A stretch of 17,172 nucleotides of DNA from the NCBI GenBank assembly GCA_937877685.1, contig CALFGU010000124.1, positions 1 through 17,172 on the forward strand, written 5' to 3'. Source of the stretch: an uncultured Prevotella sp. GTDB lineage: Bacteria > Bacteroidota > Bacteroidia > Bacteroidales > Bacteroidaceae. Within the stretch, counting starts at the first letter, position 1. Every line of letters starts with the position of its first letter. The notes below the pieces were generated by a model. It was not told the origin of the DNA, did not search any database, and saw nothing but the letters and a program-made list of their open reading frames with translations. The position numbers and the translations under genes are program-made. Shown here one piece after another: positions 7,415 to 15,547 of the stretch.

Positions 7415-10405
7415 ATGGCTCTCCCAAAACTAAAAGACCTCGTTTTACGCGACACTCCGTTTGCCGAATTGATGAACAAGCGTGTCTATAACGTGTTGCT
7501 TATCGCAACAAAATATGACGCTTTTATGCTTGAAGATGACGGACGCATTGACGAGCAAATTTTTAACGAATATACATCGCTGAGTCTTCGCTATCCTCCC
7601 CGATTTACGCAAGTGACAACAGAGGAGGAAGCATTGCAGATGCTCAGTGAGCGCGATTTTCAGTTGATTATCGTGATGCCGAACATGGATAATAGCGACA
7701 TCTTTGCGGATGCAAAAAACATCAAGCAACGTTATCCTGCCATCCCTATCGTGGTGCTCACTCCTTTCTCCAAGGAAGTTAGCAAACGCGTTCAGCGTGA
7801 AGACCTTTCAGGCATTGACTATATCTTCTCATGGTTAGGAAATGCAGAATTATTATTGGCCATTATCAAACTTCTTGAAGATAAGTGGAACGCACCCAAT
7901 GATGTAGCATCGGTGGGTGTGCAAATCATTCTGCTTGTTGAAGACTCTGTACGCTTCTATTCTTCAGCACTCCCCCACCTTTATCGCTTTGTGCTTGAAC
8001 AAAGTCTTGAATTCTCAAAAGAGGCACTGAATGACCACCTCAAGACACTCCGCATGCGCGGACGTCCAAAAATTATGTTGGCACGCACGTATGAAGAGGC
8101 GATGAGTATCTATAAAACCTATGAAGACAACATTCTGGGGATTGTGTCTGACATGAGTTTCATGAGAGCGGGTGCGAAGGACAACCTTGCTGGTTTTAAA
8201 CTAGCATCTTATGTCAAGCGTCGTAATCCTCACCTGCCGATAATTCTGGAATCGAGCGAAATCACGAATCGTTGCTTTGCTCAAGAATTACGCACCTCCT
8301 TCATCCCGAAGAATTCAAAAAGTTACCCCCAAGATTTGCGCCGAGAGATCATGCAGAATTTCGGTTTTGGAGATTTTGTTATTCTCAACCCAGAGAATGG
8401 GCAGGAAGTGATGCGCATAAAAAATCTAAAGGACCTTCAGCAAAAACTTTTTGATATCCCCAACACAAGTTTGCGCTATCACCTTGCTCACAACCACTTC
8501 TCACGCTTTTTCTTTTCGCGTGCAATGTTTCCTCCAGCACAGATTTTGAAAAATATTGACGTGCTTGACTATGTAGATATGGAAGACGCACGTCGCCTTA
8601 TTGCTGACCTTATTGCCTCTTATCGTAAGATGAAAAACGAGGGAGTTGTGGCCATTTACCAAAAGGAACGTTTCGATGAATATGCCAACTTTGCCCGAAT
8701 TGGCAATGGTTCGCTGGGCGGAAAGGGACGCGGTCTTGCGTTTATGGGTACGATGGTCAAGCGTTATCCAAAATTTGAACGCGACAACTTCTCGGTTAAC
8801 ATTCCAAAGACCGTAGTTATTGCCACAGATGTATTCGACGAATTTATGGAAAGAGGCAATCTCTATCCCATAGCATTGTCAGATGCATCAGACGAAGAGA
8901 TTCTTCAAGCCTTTGAGAAGGCAGAATTACCCGAACGCGTTCTTGACGACCTCGTTTATCTCTGTGAAGTGGTTCACGGACCAATAGCGGTTCGCTCTTC
9001 ATCATTGCTTGAGGATTCCCATTACCAACCGTTTGCTGGTATTTACTCCACCTACATGATTCCTCACCCCGACGTTTCATCTGAAGGAGTAGATATGCTT
9101 CAACGTGCCATAAAGGGGGTATATGCATCCGTATTTTATAAAGATTCAAAGGCCTATCTCACTGCAACTCAGAATTTGATTGACCAAGAAAAAATGGCCA
9201 TTGTACTTCAAGAGGTCGTAGGTAGTGCACATGGAAGTTATACAGATTCAGAAGGGCGCGAACGTCCGTCGTATTTCTATCCCACACTTTCAGGAGTGGC
9301 TCGCTCACTCAACTTCTACCCTATCGGGGATGAACGCCCCGAAGACGGCATTGCATCACTCGCAATCGGACTGGGGAAATACATTGTTGACGGAGGGGTT
9401 ACCCTACGCGTGTCTCCCAAACACCCACACCATATCCTTCAACTTAGCGACACGGAAATGGCATTGAGAGAAACGCAAACGCGCTTTTATGCTTTGGACT
9501 TACGTTCAGCAGAAACTAGCGATACATTCTCCCCTGATGATGCGTTTAACCTACGCCGACTTTCGCTAAAGGATGCTGAGGCACACGACTCTCTGCGTTA
9601 TGTAGCATCTACTTACGATCCCTACGACCAGATTATCCGTGATGGCTATTACCCTGGAGGACGCAAAATCATTTCCTTCTCCAACATGCTTCAACATGAC
9701 CTTTTCCCATTAGCATCAACCATTTCTAAACTTTTAGAAGTAGGGCGCCAAGAAATGGGACGTCCCGTGGAAATTGAGTTTGCGATGGACATTAAACAAG
9801 GAACTGACGGCACGAAACGTGCGGAATTTTATCTCCTTCAAATTCGCCCCATCGTGGATAGCAAGGAAGTGATTGACGAAGACCTCACCTTAATACCCGA
9901 GGAAGAAACACTCATCACAACACATAATTGCCTGGGCAACGGCATTGTCACAGACGTTTGTGACGTTGTCTATGTAAAAACTGAAGGTTTTAATGCTGCT
10001 AATAACCAACAAGCGGCATACGACATCGAACGCATCAATGCGCAACTCATGGCAGAAGAACGTGGGTACGTACTTGTCGGTCCTGGACGTTGGGGAAGTT
10101 CAGACCCTTGGTTAGGATTGCCCGTTAAATGGCCGCATATCAGTGGCGCAAAAGTCATTGTGGAATGCGGACTCGAAAATTACAGAATAGATCCCAGTCA
10201 AGGCACTCACTTCTTCCAAAATCTCACGTCATTCGGAGTGGGTTATTTCACCATAAATCCCTTCCGAGCGGACGGACGCTTTGACGAAGCACGACTCAAT
10301 GCCCTACCCGCCGAAAACGAAACTCCATACGTTAGACACGTGAAACTCTCAACTCCACTCACCATCAAAATGGACGGCAGAAAAGGCATCGGTGTAGTTC
10401 ACTAA
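7415..10405 (+). CDS. Receiver-domain/PEP-pyruvate-binding ATP-grasp protein, function unknown
   Basis: From ATG 7415 the product has 996 residues. An upstream ATG at 7235 is in frame, but the 60 extra codons would translate repeat arms and low-complexity DNA, so 7415 (MALPKLKDLV) is preferred. Residues about 24-160 look like a receiver domain whose phospho-acceptor position is non-acidic ('LIIVMPNMD', residues 84-92). Residues about 170-310 are a second receiver-like domain with acidic pair E176-D177, likely phospho-acceptor D246 ('VSDMSF') and K299. Residues about 430-870 match the N-terminal nucleotide-binding domain of PEP synthase/pyruvate phosphate dikinase ('GGKGRG' at 435-440, 'VRSSSLLEDS' with R527). 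The C-terminal part contains 'GPGRWGSSDPWLGLPV' (R892). The phospho-histidine and PEP-binding barrel domains of true PEP synthase were not seen, so ordinary PEP synthase activity is unlikely. Bacteroidota have similar proteins of unknown function; a phosphotransfer or sensory role is inference. Confidence 0.85.
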   Translation: MALPKLKDLVLRDTPFAELMNKRVYNVLLIATKYDAFMLEDDGRIDEQIFNEYTSLSLRYPPRFTQVTTEEEALQMLSERDFQLIIVMPNMDNSDIFADAKNIKQRYPAIPIVVLTPFSKEVSKRVQREDLSGIDYIFSWLGNAELLLAIIKLLEDKWNAPNDVASVGVQIILLVEDSVRFYSSALPHLYRFVLEQSLEFSKEALNDHLKTLRMRGRPKIMLARTYEEAMSIYKTYEDNILGIVSDMSFMRAGAKDNLAGFKLASYVKRRNPHLPIILESSEITNRCFAQELRTSFIPKNSKSYPQDLRREIMQNFGFGDFVILNPENGQEVMRIKNLKDLQQKLFDIPNTSLRYHLAHNHFSRFFFSRAMFPPAQILKNIDVLDYVDMEDARRLIADLIASYRKMKNEGVVAIYQKERFDEYANFARIGNGSLGGKGRGLAFMGTMVKRYPKFERDNFSVNIPKTVVIATDVFDEFMERGNLYPIALSDASDEEILQAFEKAELPERVLDDLVYLCEVVHGPIAVRSSSLLEDSHYQPFAGIYSTYMIPHPDVSSEGVDMLQRAIKGVYASVFYKDSKAYLTATQNLIDQEKMAIVLQEVVGSAHGSYTDSEGRERPSYFYPTLSGVARSLNFYPIGDERPEDGIASLAIGLGKYIVDGGVTLRVSPKHPHHILQLSDTEMALRETQTRFYALDLRSAETSDTFSPDDAFNLRRLSLKDAEAHDSLRYVASTYDPYDQIIRDGYYPGGRKIISFSNMLQHDLFPLASTISKLLEVGRQEMGRPVEIEFAMDIKQGTDGTKRAEFYLLQIRPIVDSKEVIDEDLTLIPEEETLITTHNCLGNGIVTDVCDVVYVKTEGFNAANNQQAAYDIERINAQLMAEERGYVLVGPGRWGSSDPWLGLPVKWPHISGAKVIVECGLENYRIDPSQGTHFFQNLTSFGVGYFTINPFRADGRFDEARLNALPAENETPYVRHVKLSTPLTIKMDGRKGIGVVH

Positions 10406-10599
10406 AAATCGGTTACTTCTAAAGTTAATCGTTTCCTTAACATTTAACAATTCCCTTCTCTCACACTTTTAGTTATTTTAAGCATATTTTCTGCATTATT
10501 TCTCAAAAACGAGAGATATTGGCACAGGATTTGCTATAACTATTGTATGAGAGGAGGGTTTTACTATGCAGAGAGAAGCGATAATACGCTATTTTTTGT

Positions 10600-10608
10600 T
10601 AACTTTGC
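10600..10608 (+). promoter_or_regulatory. Probable promoter -7 box of the ABC-F gene
   Basis: TAACTTTGC fits TAnnTTTG exactly and lies 57 bases upstream of ATG 10666. The -33 region has no good TTTG. The 260-base gap from 10406 otherwise holds AT-rich DNA; I saw no terminator or repeat array in it. Confidence 0.55.
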
Positions 10609-10665
10609 AGGTTGAAACAAAATAACTACACGAAAATATAATTAAAATAAAAATACGTCAGAGAA

Positions 10666-12282
10666 ATGATTACAGTTTCAAACCTCGCCATTCAATTTGG
10701 CAAGCGCGTCCTTTATCAGGACGTAAACATGAAGTTCACATCAGGAAATATTTATGGTATTATTGGTGCTAATGGTGCTGGTAAATCCACACTGCTCAAA
10801 GCTATTTCGGGTGAACTCGACCCCACAAAGGGTAAAATTGAATTAGGTCCAGGCGAGCGCCTCTCTGTACTTTCTCAGGACCACTTTAAATACGACAGTT
10901 ATACCGTACTTGACACTGTGCTTATGGGTCACACCGTAATGTGGGACATTATGCAACAGCGCAATGCTCTTTATTGTAAGGAAGAATTTACGGATGAAGA
11001 CGGCATTTTGGCTGCAGAATTAGAAGATAAGTTCTCTACAATGGGCGGTTACACTGCCGAAAACGATGCAGCAACCCTCCTTTCGGGTCTTGGCATTAAG
11101 GAAGCGCTTCACGGCAAATTGATGGGCGACCTTTCGGGTAAGGAAAAAGTGCGCGTAATGTTGGCGCAGGCACTCTTCGGTGAACCCGATAACCTCCTCC
11201 TCGACGAACCTACGAACGACCTTGACTTGGAAACCGTAGAATGGTTGGAAGATTACTTGGGCAACTTTGAACACACCGTGCTCGTTGTGAGTCACGACCG
11301 CCACTTCCTCGACCAAGTGTGTACGCACACCGTGGATATTGACTTCGGCAAGGTAACTCTCTTCTCGGGTAACTACTCTTTCTGGTACCAGTCAAGTCAG
11401 TTGGCACTCCGTCAGGCACAAAACCAGAAGCAGAAGGCGGAAGAAAAGAAGAAGGAATTGGAAGAATTTATCCGTCGCTTCTCTGCCAATGTGGCAAAGA
11501 GTCGTCAGACAACTTCTCGTAAGAAGATGCTTGAAAAACTCAATGTAGAAGACATCAAGCCTTCTACACGTAAATATCCTGGTATTATTTTCCAGATGGA
11601 ACGTGAACCAGGTAATCAGATTCTTGAAGTTAAGGGACTCAGAGCGGTTGCTGATGATGGTACCGTACTTTTCAACGACGTAAACTTTACGGTTGAAAAG
11701 GAAGAAAAGGTGGTGTTCCTCAGTCACGACCCTCGCGCCATGACTGCCCTCTTTGAAATCATCAACGGCAACCGTAAGGCAGATGAAGGTACTTACAACT
11801 GGGGTGTGACTATCACAACCGCATACCTTCCTCTCGACAACTCTGCGTTCTTCAACACTGACCTCAACATGCTTGACTGGCTCATGCAATACGGCGAAGG
11901 CAACGAAGTTTATTTCAAGGCCTTCCTCGGTCGCATGCTCTTCAAGGACGAAGATATTTTGAAGAAGGTAAACGTGCTCTCAGGGGGTGAAAAGATGCGT
12001 TGTATGATTGCTCGCATGCAGTTGCGCAATGCGAACTGCTTGATTCTTGACACGCCCACCAACCACTTGGACATGGAAAGTATCCAGGCGTTTAACAACA
12101 ACTTGAAACTCTACAAGGGTAACATTCTCTTCGCTTCTCATGACCACGAATTTATCAACACCGTAGCCAACCGCGTCATCGAACTTACGCCCAACGGCAC
12201 GATCGACAAGCTCATGAACTACGAAGACTATATCCGTGACGAACGTGTGAAGGAACTTAAGGCGCGCCTTTACGGGGAATAA
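10666..12282 (+). CDS. ABC-F family ATPase, YbiT/YkpA-like, with degenerate second ATPase site
   Basis: ABC-F proteins are soluble twin-ATPase factors that act on the ribosome. This 538-residue protein resembles E. coli YbiT over its length. Domain 1 has Walker A 'GANGAGKST' (34-42), signature 'LSGKEK' (156-161), Walker B 'LLLDEPTNDLD' (E181) and H210. A charged coiled linker (about 245-300, containing 'RRFSANVAKSRQTTSRKKM') corresponds to the P-site tRNA interaction motif. In domain 2 the Walker A is unrecognisable: 'FLSHDPRAMTALF' has Met359 at the Lys position. The Walker B is 'LILDTPTNHLD', with Thr463 at the catalytic Glu, although signature 'LSGGEK' (438-443) and H492 remain. The protein should therefore have one competent and one crippled composite site. 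As I recall, related YkpA-type proteins also have a weakened second site. It has its own promoter and precedes grpE-dnaJ. A translation-factor role is more likely than antibiotic resistance. Confidence 0.93.
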   Translation: MITVSNLAIQFGKRVLYQDVNMKFTSGNIYGIIGANGAGKSTLLKAISGELDPTKGKIELGPGERLSVLSQDHFKYDSYTVLDTVLMGHTVMWDIMQQRNALYCKEEFTDEDGILAAELEDKFSTMGGYTAENDAATLLSGLGIKEALHGKLMGDLSGKEKVRVMLAQALFGEPDNLLLDEPTNDLDLETVEWLEDYLGNFEHTVLVVSHDRHFLDQVCTHTVDIDFGKVTLFSGNYSFWYQSSQLALRQAQNQKQKAEEKKKELEEFIRRFSANVAKSRQTTSRKKMLEKLNVEDIKPSTRKYPGIIFQMEREPGNQILEVKGLRAVADDGTVLFNDVNFTVEKEEKVVFLSHDPRAMTALFEIINGNRKADEGTYNWGVTITTAYLPLDNSAFFNTDLNMLDWLMQYGEGNEVYFKAFLGRMLFKDEDILKKVNVLSGGEKMRCMIARMQLRNANCLILDTPTNHLDMESIQAFNNNLKLYKGNILFASHDHEFINTVANRVIELTPNGTIDKLMNYEDYIRDERVKELKARLYGE

Positions 12283-12326
12283 TTCAGAGTACAACGAACA
12301 GAGAACAGAGTACAACCTCCATGCGG
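12283..12326. repeat. Heptamer array with core half-motif between ABC-F gene and grpE
   Basis: Immediately after the stop codon come five in-register heptamers: TTCAGAG, TACAACG, AACAGAG, AACAGAG, TACAACC. They are followed by CCATGCGG at 12319-12326, the reverse complement of CCGCATGG in the core at 14270-14277. No inverted arm is seen before grpE, so this looks like a half element in a third heptamer family. Confidence 0.55.
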
Positions 12327-12397
12327 GAACTTAAACGTTGCAACTTTAGTGCGGAGGGAATCTGTCACTCAATGAACGGAACTAAAAAACTAAAATT

Positions 12398-12991
12398 ATG
12401 ACTGAAAAAGAAGAACTTCTCAACGAAGAAACAATTGATACCACTGCACAGGAAGATACTTCTGCGCAGGAACCTGCTGAAGCAACAACAGAACAAACAG
12501 AAGAAACTCCTGCGGAAGAACCCCGCGAATTGACCGTAGAGGAAAAGTTGGCGGAGGCGGAAGCTAAGATTGAAAAACTCAACAATGCCATGCTCTACAA
12601 GGTGGCAGAGTTTGAAAATTATCGCAAGCGCACCATCAAGGAAAAGGCAGACCTCATTCTTAATGGTGGCGAGAAGACAATTACGTCTCTCCTCCCCGTG
12701 CTTGACGACCTTGAACGCGCTATGCAACACATGAATGATGCTGCTGACGTAGCTTCACTTCGCGAGGGTGTGGAACTTATTATTAATAAACTAAACACAG
12801 TGTTGAGCGAACAGGGATTGAAGCGAATTGACACGAAGGATGCGGAATTTACTACCGACCTTCACGAAGCCATTGCCTTTATCCCTGCTCCTACCGACGA
12901 CCTCAAGGGCAAGGTGATTGATTGTGTTCAAGCAGGTTACATGCTTAACGAAAAGGTGATTCGCTACGCTAAAGTTGCAGTAGGACAATAA
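12398..12991 (+). CDS. grpE: GrpE nucleotide exchange factor for DnaK
   Basis: GrpE is a dimeric cochaperone that releases ADP from DnaK. The 197-residue length is normal. Residues 1-45 are an acidic, Glu/Thr/Gln/Ala-rich region likely to be disordered. The long dimerising helix follows ('VEEKLAEAEAKIEKLNNAML'), then 'ENYRKRTIKEK' and the conserved 'LLPVLDDLERAM'. The C-terminal beta domain ends with 'QAGYMLNEKVIRYAKVAV', which matches the usual 'GY.L..RV.R.A.V.V' end. It is 11 bases upstream of dnaJ, so the two are surely co-transcribed. dnaK is not in the window, and no CIRCE (HrcA) operator was found upstream. A clear TAnnTTTG promoter was not found either, although 12327-12397 must hold one if the operon is transcribed independently of the ABC-F gene. 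Confidence 0.97.
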   Translation: MTEKEELLNEETIDTTAQEDTSAQEPAEATTEQTEETPAEEPRELTVEEKLAEAEAKIEKLNNAMLYKVAEFENYRKRTIKEKADLILNGGEKTITSLLPVLDDLERAMQHMNDAADVASLREGVELIINKLNTVLSEQGLKRIDTKDAEFTTDLHEAIAFIPAPTDDLKGKVIDCVQAGYMLNEKVIRYAKVAVGQ

Positions 12992-13002
12992 CATACAGAG
13001 TT

Positions 13003-14172
13003 ATGGAAAACGATTATTATAAAATTCTCGGCGTGGAGCGTAATGCTACTGCTGAAGAAATCAAAAAGGCATATAAGAAGGTAGCCATAAAATATCACCC
13101 CGACCGTAATCCTGATAATAAGGAGGCGGAGGAGATGTTTAAGAAAGCTGCTGAGGCTTACGACGTCTTGCGCGACCCCGACAAGCGTGCACGCTACGAC
13201 CAATTTGGAGCTGAAGGTGTGAATGGTGCTGGAGGATTTGGCGGATTTGGCGGATTTGGCGCTGGAGGCATGGACCTCAATGACATCTTCGCACAATTTG
13301 GCGATATCTTCGGTGGACACTTTGGTGGCGGTGGATTTGGCGGATTTGGTGGTGGACGACGTCAGCAACCCCGTAAATTCAAGGGTAGCGACCTCCGTAT
13401 GAAGGTTTCCCTCTCGCTCGAAGAAATCAACACGGGTGTCACCAAGAAGTTTAAGGTAAAGAAAGACGTTACTTGCACATCATGCCAAGGGTCAGGTTGT
13501 GCCGAAGGAGCGCATCCCGAAACCTGTGCTACATGTCAAGGTTCCGGTTATGTGGTACGCACCAAGCAAACCATGCTCGGCATGATGCAGACACAGGATG
13601 TTTGTCCCGCTTGTCATGGCGAGGGCACTATTATTAAGAATCAGTGTAAGCACTGCCACGGCGAAGGCGTGGTGGCTGGCGAAGAGATTGTGGAAATCGA
13701 AATCCCCGCAGGCGTTCAAGGTGGCATGGTAGTCACTGCTCGCGGTAAGGGTAACGCAGGTCGCCATAGTGGAGTGCCTGGCGATATTCAGGTATTCATC
13801 GAAGAGCAAGAGCACGCCGACTTCCTCCGTGATGAAAACGACCTTATCTACAACCTTCTCCTCACCGTTTCTGAAGCAACACTCGGCACTACGGCACAAA
13901 TACCCACTATCGACGGAAAGGCAAACATCAACATTAAGGCGGGAACACAACCCGGCACCGTGCTCCGCCTTCGTGGTAAGGGACTCCCCGCCGTTAAGGG
14001 TTATGGATATGGCAAGGGCGACCTTATCGTAAACATTAGCGTCTATATCCCCGAAACATTGAGCAAGGACGAAAAGAAGGCATTTGAAGGTATGCAAGAT
14101 AGCGACAACCTCAAGGCGTCACCCTCATCCAAGCGCAAGATTTTCGATAATTTCAGAGGATACTTTAGTTAA
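13003..14172 (+). CDS. dnaJ: Chaperone DnaJ (Hsp40)
   Basis: DnaJ delivers unfolded clients to DnaK and stimulates its ATPase. The 389-residue protein has every class I feature. The J domain (residues 4-66) carries the HPD motif at 32-34. A long Gly/Phe-rich linker (about 72-123) includes three tandem 9-base coding repeats at 13234-13260. Four zinc-binding CxxCxGxG motifs appear in order as CTSCQGSG, CATCQGSG, CPACHGEG and CKHCHGEG. The C-terminal substrate-binding domains include 'GGMVVTARGKGNAG' and 'GTVLRLRGKGLP'. The start at 13003 directly precedes the J domain and lies 11 bases after grpE. The TAA stop overlaps the first AAAGGAG heptamer of the following hairpin element. Confidence 0.98.
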   Translation: MENDYYKILGVERNATAEEIKKAYKKVAIKYHPDRNPDNKEAEEMFKKAAEAYDVLRDPDKRARYDQFGAEGVNGAGGFGGFGGFGAGGMDLNDIFAQFGDIFGGHFGGGGFGGFGGGRRQQPRKFKGSDLRMKVSLSLEEINTGVTKKFKVKKDVTCTSCQGSGCAEGAHPETCATCQGSGYVVRTKQTMLGMMQTQDVCPACHGEGTIIKNQCKHCHGEGVVAGEEIVEIEIPAGVQGGMVVTARGKGNAGRHSGVPGDIQVFIEEQEHADFLRDENDLIYNLLLTVSEATLGTTAQIPTIDGKANINIKAGTQPGTVLRLRGKGLPAVKGYGYGKGDLIVNISVYIPETLSKDEKKAFEGMQDSDNLKASPSSKRKIFDNFRGYFS

Positions 14173-14239
14173 AGGAGAAATAAGAAAGGAGAAAATGCTG
14201 GCGCATGGAAATTCTCCTCTTTCCTTTCTCCATTCTCCT
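14171..14239 (+). repeat. Heptamer-armed hairpin B after dnaJ
   Basis: The left arm reads AAAGGAG, AAATAAG, AAAGGAG (14171-14191), starting inside the dnaJ stop codon. The core is CTGGCGCATGG (14198-14208). The right arm (14212-14231) pairs with 14174-14193 at 16 of 20 positions. The core looks like the longer core of the next element minus 12 bases between two GCA triplets. Inside the loop ATGC-TGGC-GCAT could form a mini-hairpin. Confidence 0.75.
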
Positions 14240-14254
14240 AAACAAAAGAAATGA

Positions 14255-14308
14255 CTGGCGCATTATTATCCGCATGGTAATTCTCCTCTCTCCATTCTCC
14301 TTTTCTTT
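14255..14308 (+). repeat. Heptamer element C abutting the folC start codon
   Basis: The core begins CTGGCGCA (14255-14262) and ends CCGCATGG (14270-14277). Its pyrimidine arm (14278-14308) is a direct copy of the arm of element B with a four-base deletion. It ends at the base before ATG 14309, so the folC leader consists of repeat DNA. The short left side (14241-14254, AAAAGAAATG) keeps little of a purine arm; the arm after dnaJ could pair with either right arm. Confidence 0.7.
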
Positions 14309-15541
14309 ATGACTTACCAAGAAACCATAAATTACCTTTACGCAGCTGCCCCATTGTTTCAAAACATTGGGGCAGGCGCGTATAAAGAGGGTTTATCAAC
14401 CACAAAGGCGCTTGACGCTTATTTTGATCATCCTCATCAGAAGTTCAAAACGATACATGTCGGTGGCACCAATGGAAAGGGTTCTACCTCCCACTCTCTT
14501 GCCGCCGTGCTCCAATCGGCGGGTTATAAAGTGGGACTTTTCACATCGCCTCACCTTGTTGATTTCCGTGAGCGCATCCGCGTGAATGGCGAGATGATGG
14601 AAGAGGAATATGTGGTGAACTTTGTAGAAAACCATCGCCACTTCTTCGAACCCCTCTACCCTTCTTTCTTTGAACTCACCACGGCATTGGCATTCAAGTA
14701 TTTTGCCGACCAAGAGGTGGACATTGCCGTAATTGAAGTAGGACTCGGAGGGCGTTTGGATTGCACAAACATCATCCGCCCCCTACTCTCCGTGATCACC
14801 AACATTAGTTTTGACCACACGCAATTCTTAGGTTCCACGATCAAGGAAATTGCCTCTGAAAAGGCGGGAATTATAAAACCAGCGACTCCCATCGTCATTG
14901 GCGAACATGGAGCGGAGAGCGACCCTGTATTTATTGAGGTAGCAAAGCGTGAAGATGCTCCTCTTTATTTTGCGGAAGACCAAAATCTTAACCTCGAAGC
15001 CATAAACTTCCAACTCAAGGGCGATTGCCAAGAGAAGAACTTGCGCACCATTTGCACGGCGCTCAACATCCTTCAAAAGCAATTAAGCATCTCACCTGAA
15101 CACATCCGTGAGGGACTTGCTCACGTGTGCGACCTCACCCACCTTATGGGGCGTTGGCAAACCCTCTCTACGTCTCCTCTCACCATTTGTGACACGGGGC
15201 ACAACATTGGCGGATGGCAATACCTCGCACCACGTCTTCAAAAATTTATCGATGAGGGGAAACGCTTGCACATCATTTTCGGCATGGTGAACGATAAGGA
15301 CATCACCCACGTCGTTGCCCTTCTCCCCAAGCAAGCGCACTACTATTTTACGCAAGCATCGGTCAATCGTGCGCTCCCCGCAGAAAAATTATTGGAAATC
15401 GCAACGAATTTTAACTTAAAAGGTAGTACCTTTGCCTCGGTTAAAGAAGCACATCAAGTCGCCCGCAACAACGCCTCGCCCGAAGACGTCATCTTTATTG
15501 GCGGAAGCACGTTTGTAGTTGCAGACCTATTAACCCCTTAA
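14309..15541 (+). CDS. folC: Bifunctional dihydrofolate/folylpolyglutamate synthase
   Basis: FolC adds glutamate to dihydropteroate and extends polyglutamate tails on folates, using ATP, in the cytoplasm. The 410-residue product is near the usual length. The N-terminal ATPase domain shows the P-loop 'VGGTNGKGST' (51-60), 'GLFTSPHLVDFRERIRVNG' with the conserved SPHL, and 'IEVGLGGRLDCTN'. It continues with 'ISFDHTQFLGSTIKEIASEK' and 'AGIIKP', the Mur-ligase-like lysine region. The C-terminal domain carries 'CDTGHNIGGW', the Bacteroidota version of D.AHN. The start at 14309 puts the family's 'Y..T..YL....P.FQ..G..A' helix first. There is no Shine-Dalgarno; a pyrimidine repeat arm touches the start codon. 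Whether the gene is co-transcribed with dnaJ through the two hairpins cannot be told. Confidence 0.95.
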   Translation: MTYQETINYLYAAAPLFQNIGAGAYKEGLSTTKALDAYFDHPHQKFKTIHVGGTNGKGSTSHSLAAVLQSAGYKVGLFTSPHLVDFRERIRVNGEMMEEEYVVNFVENHRHFFEPLYPSFFELTTALAFKYFADQEVDIAVIEVGLGGRLDCTNIIRPLLSVITNISFDHTQFLGSTIKEIASEKAGIIKPATPIVIGEHGAESDPVFIEVAKREDAPLYFAEDQNLNLEAINFQLKGDCQEKNLRTICTALNILQKQLSISPEHIREGLAHVCDLTHLMGRWQTLSTSPLTICDTGHNIGGWQYLAPRLQKFIDEGKRLHIIFGMVNDKDITHVVALLPKQAHYYFTQASVNRALPAEKLLEIATNFNLKGSTFASVKEAHQVARNNASPEDVIFIGGSTFVVADLLTP

Positions 15542-15547
15542 CCTCAA

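Noticed and set aside
11392..11889. Long minus-strand open frames within the ABC-F gene (also 16233-16721 in the porin and 13492-14097 in dnaJ)
   Set aside because: They lie opposite strongly conserved coding sequence and show no recognisable domains; codon bias of the + strand gene explains them.
12327..12397. CIRCE (HrcA) heat-shock operator upstream of grpE
   Set aside because: Neither TTAGCACTC nor GAGTGCTAA was found in the gap.
13234..13260. Tandem GGATTTGGC repeat in dnaJ as a possible contingency locus
   Set aside because: It encodes the normal Gly/Phe linker of DnaJ, and length changes in 9-base steps would stay in frame.
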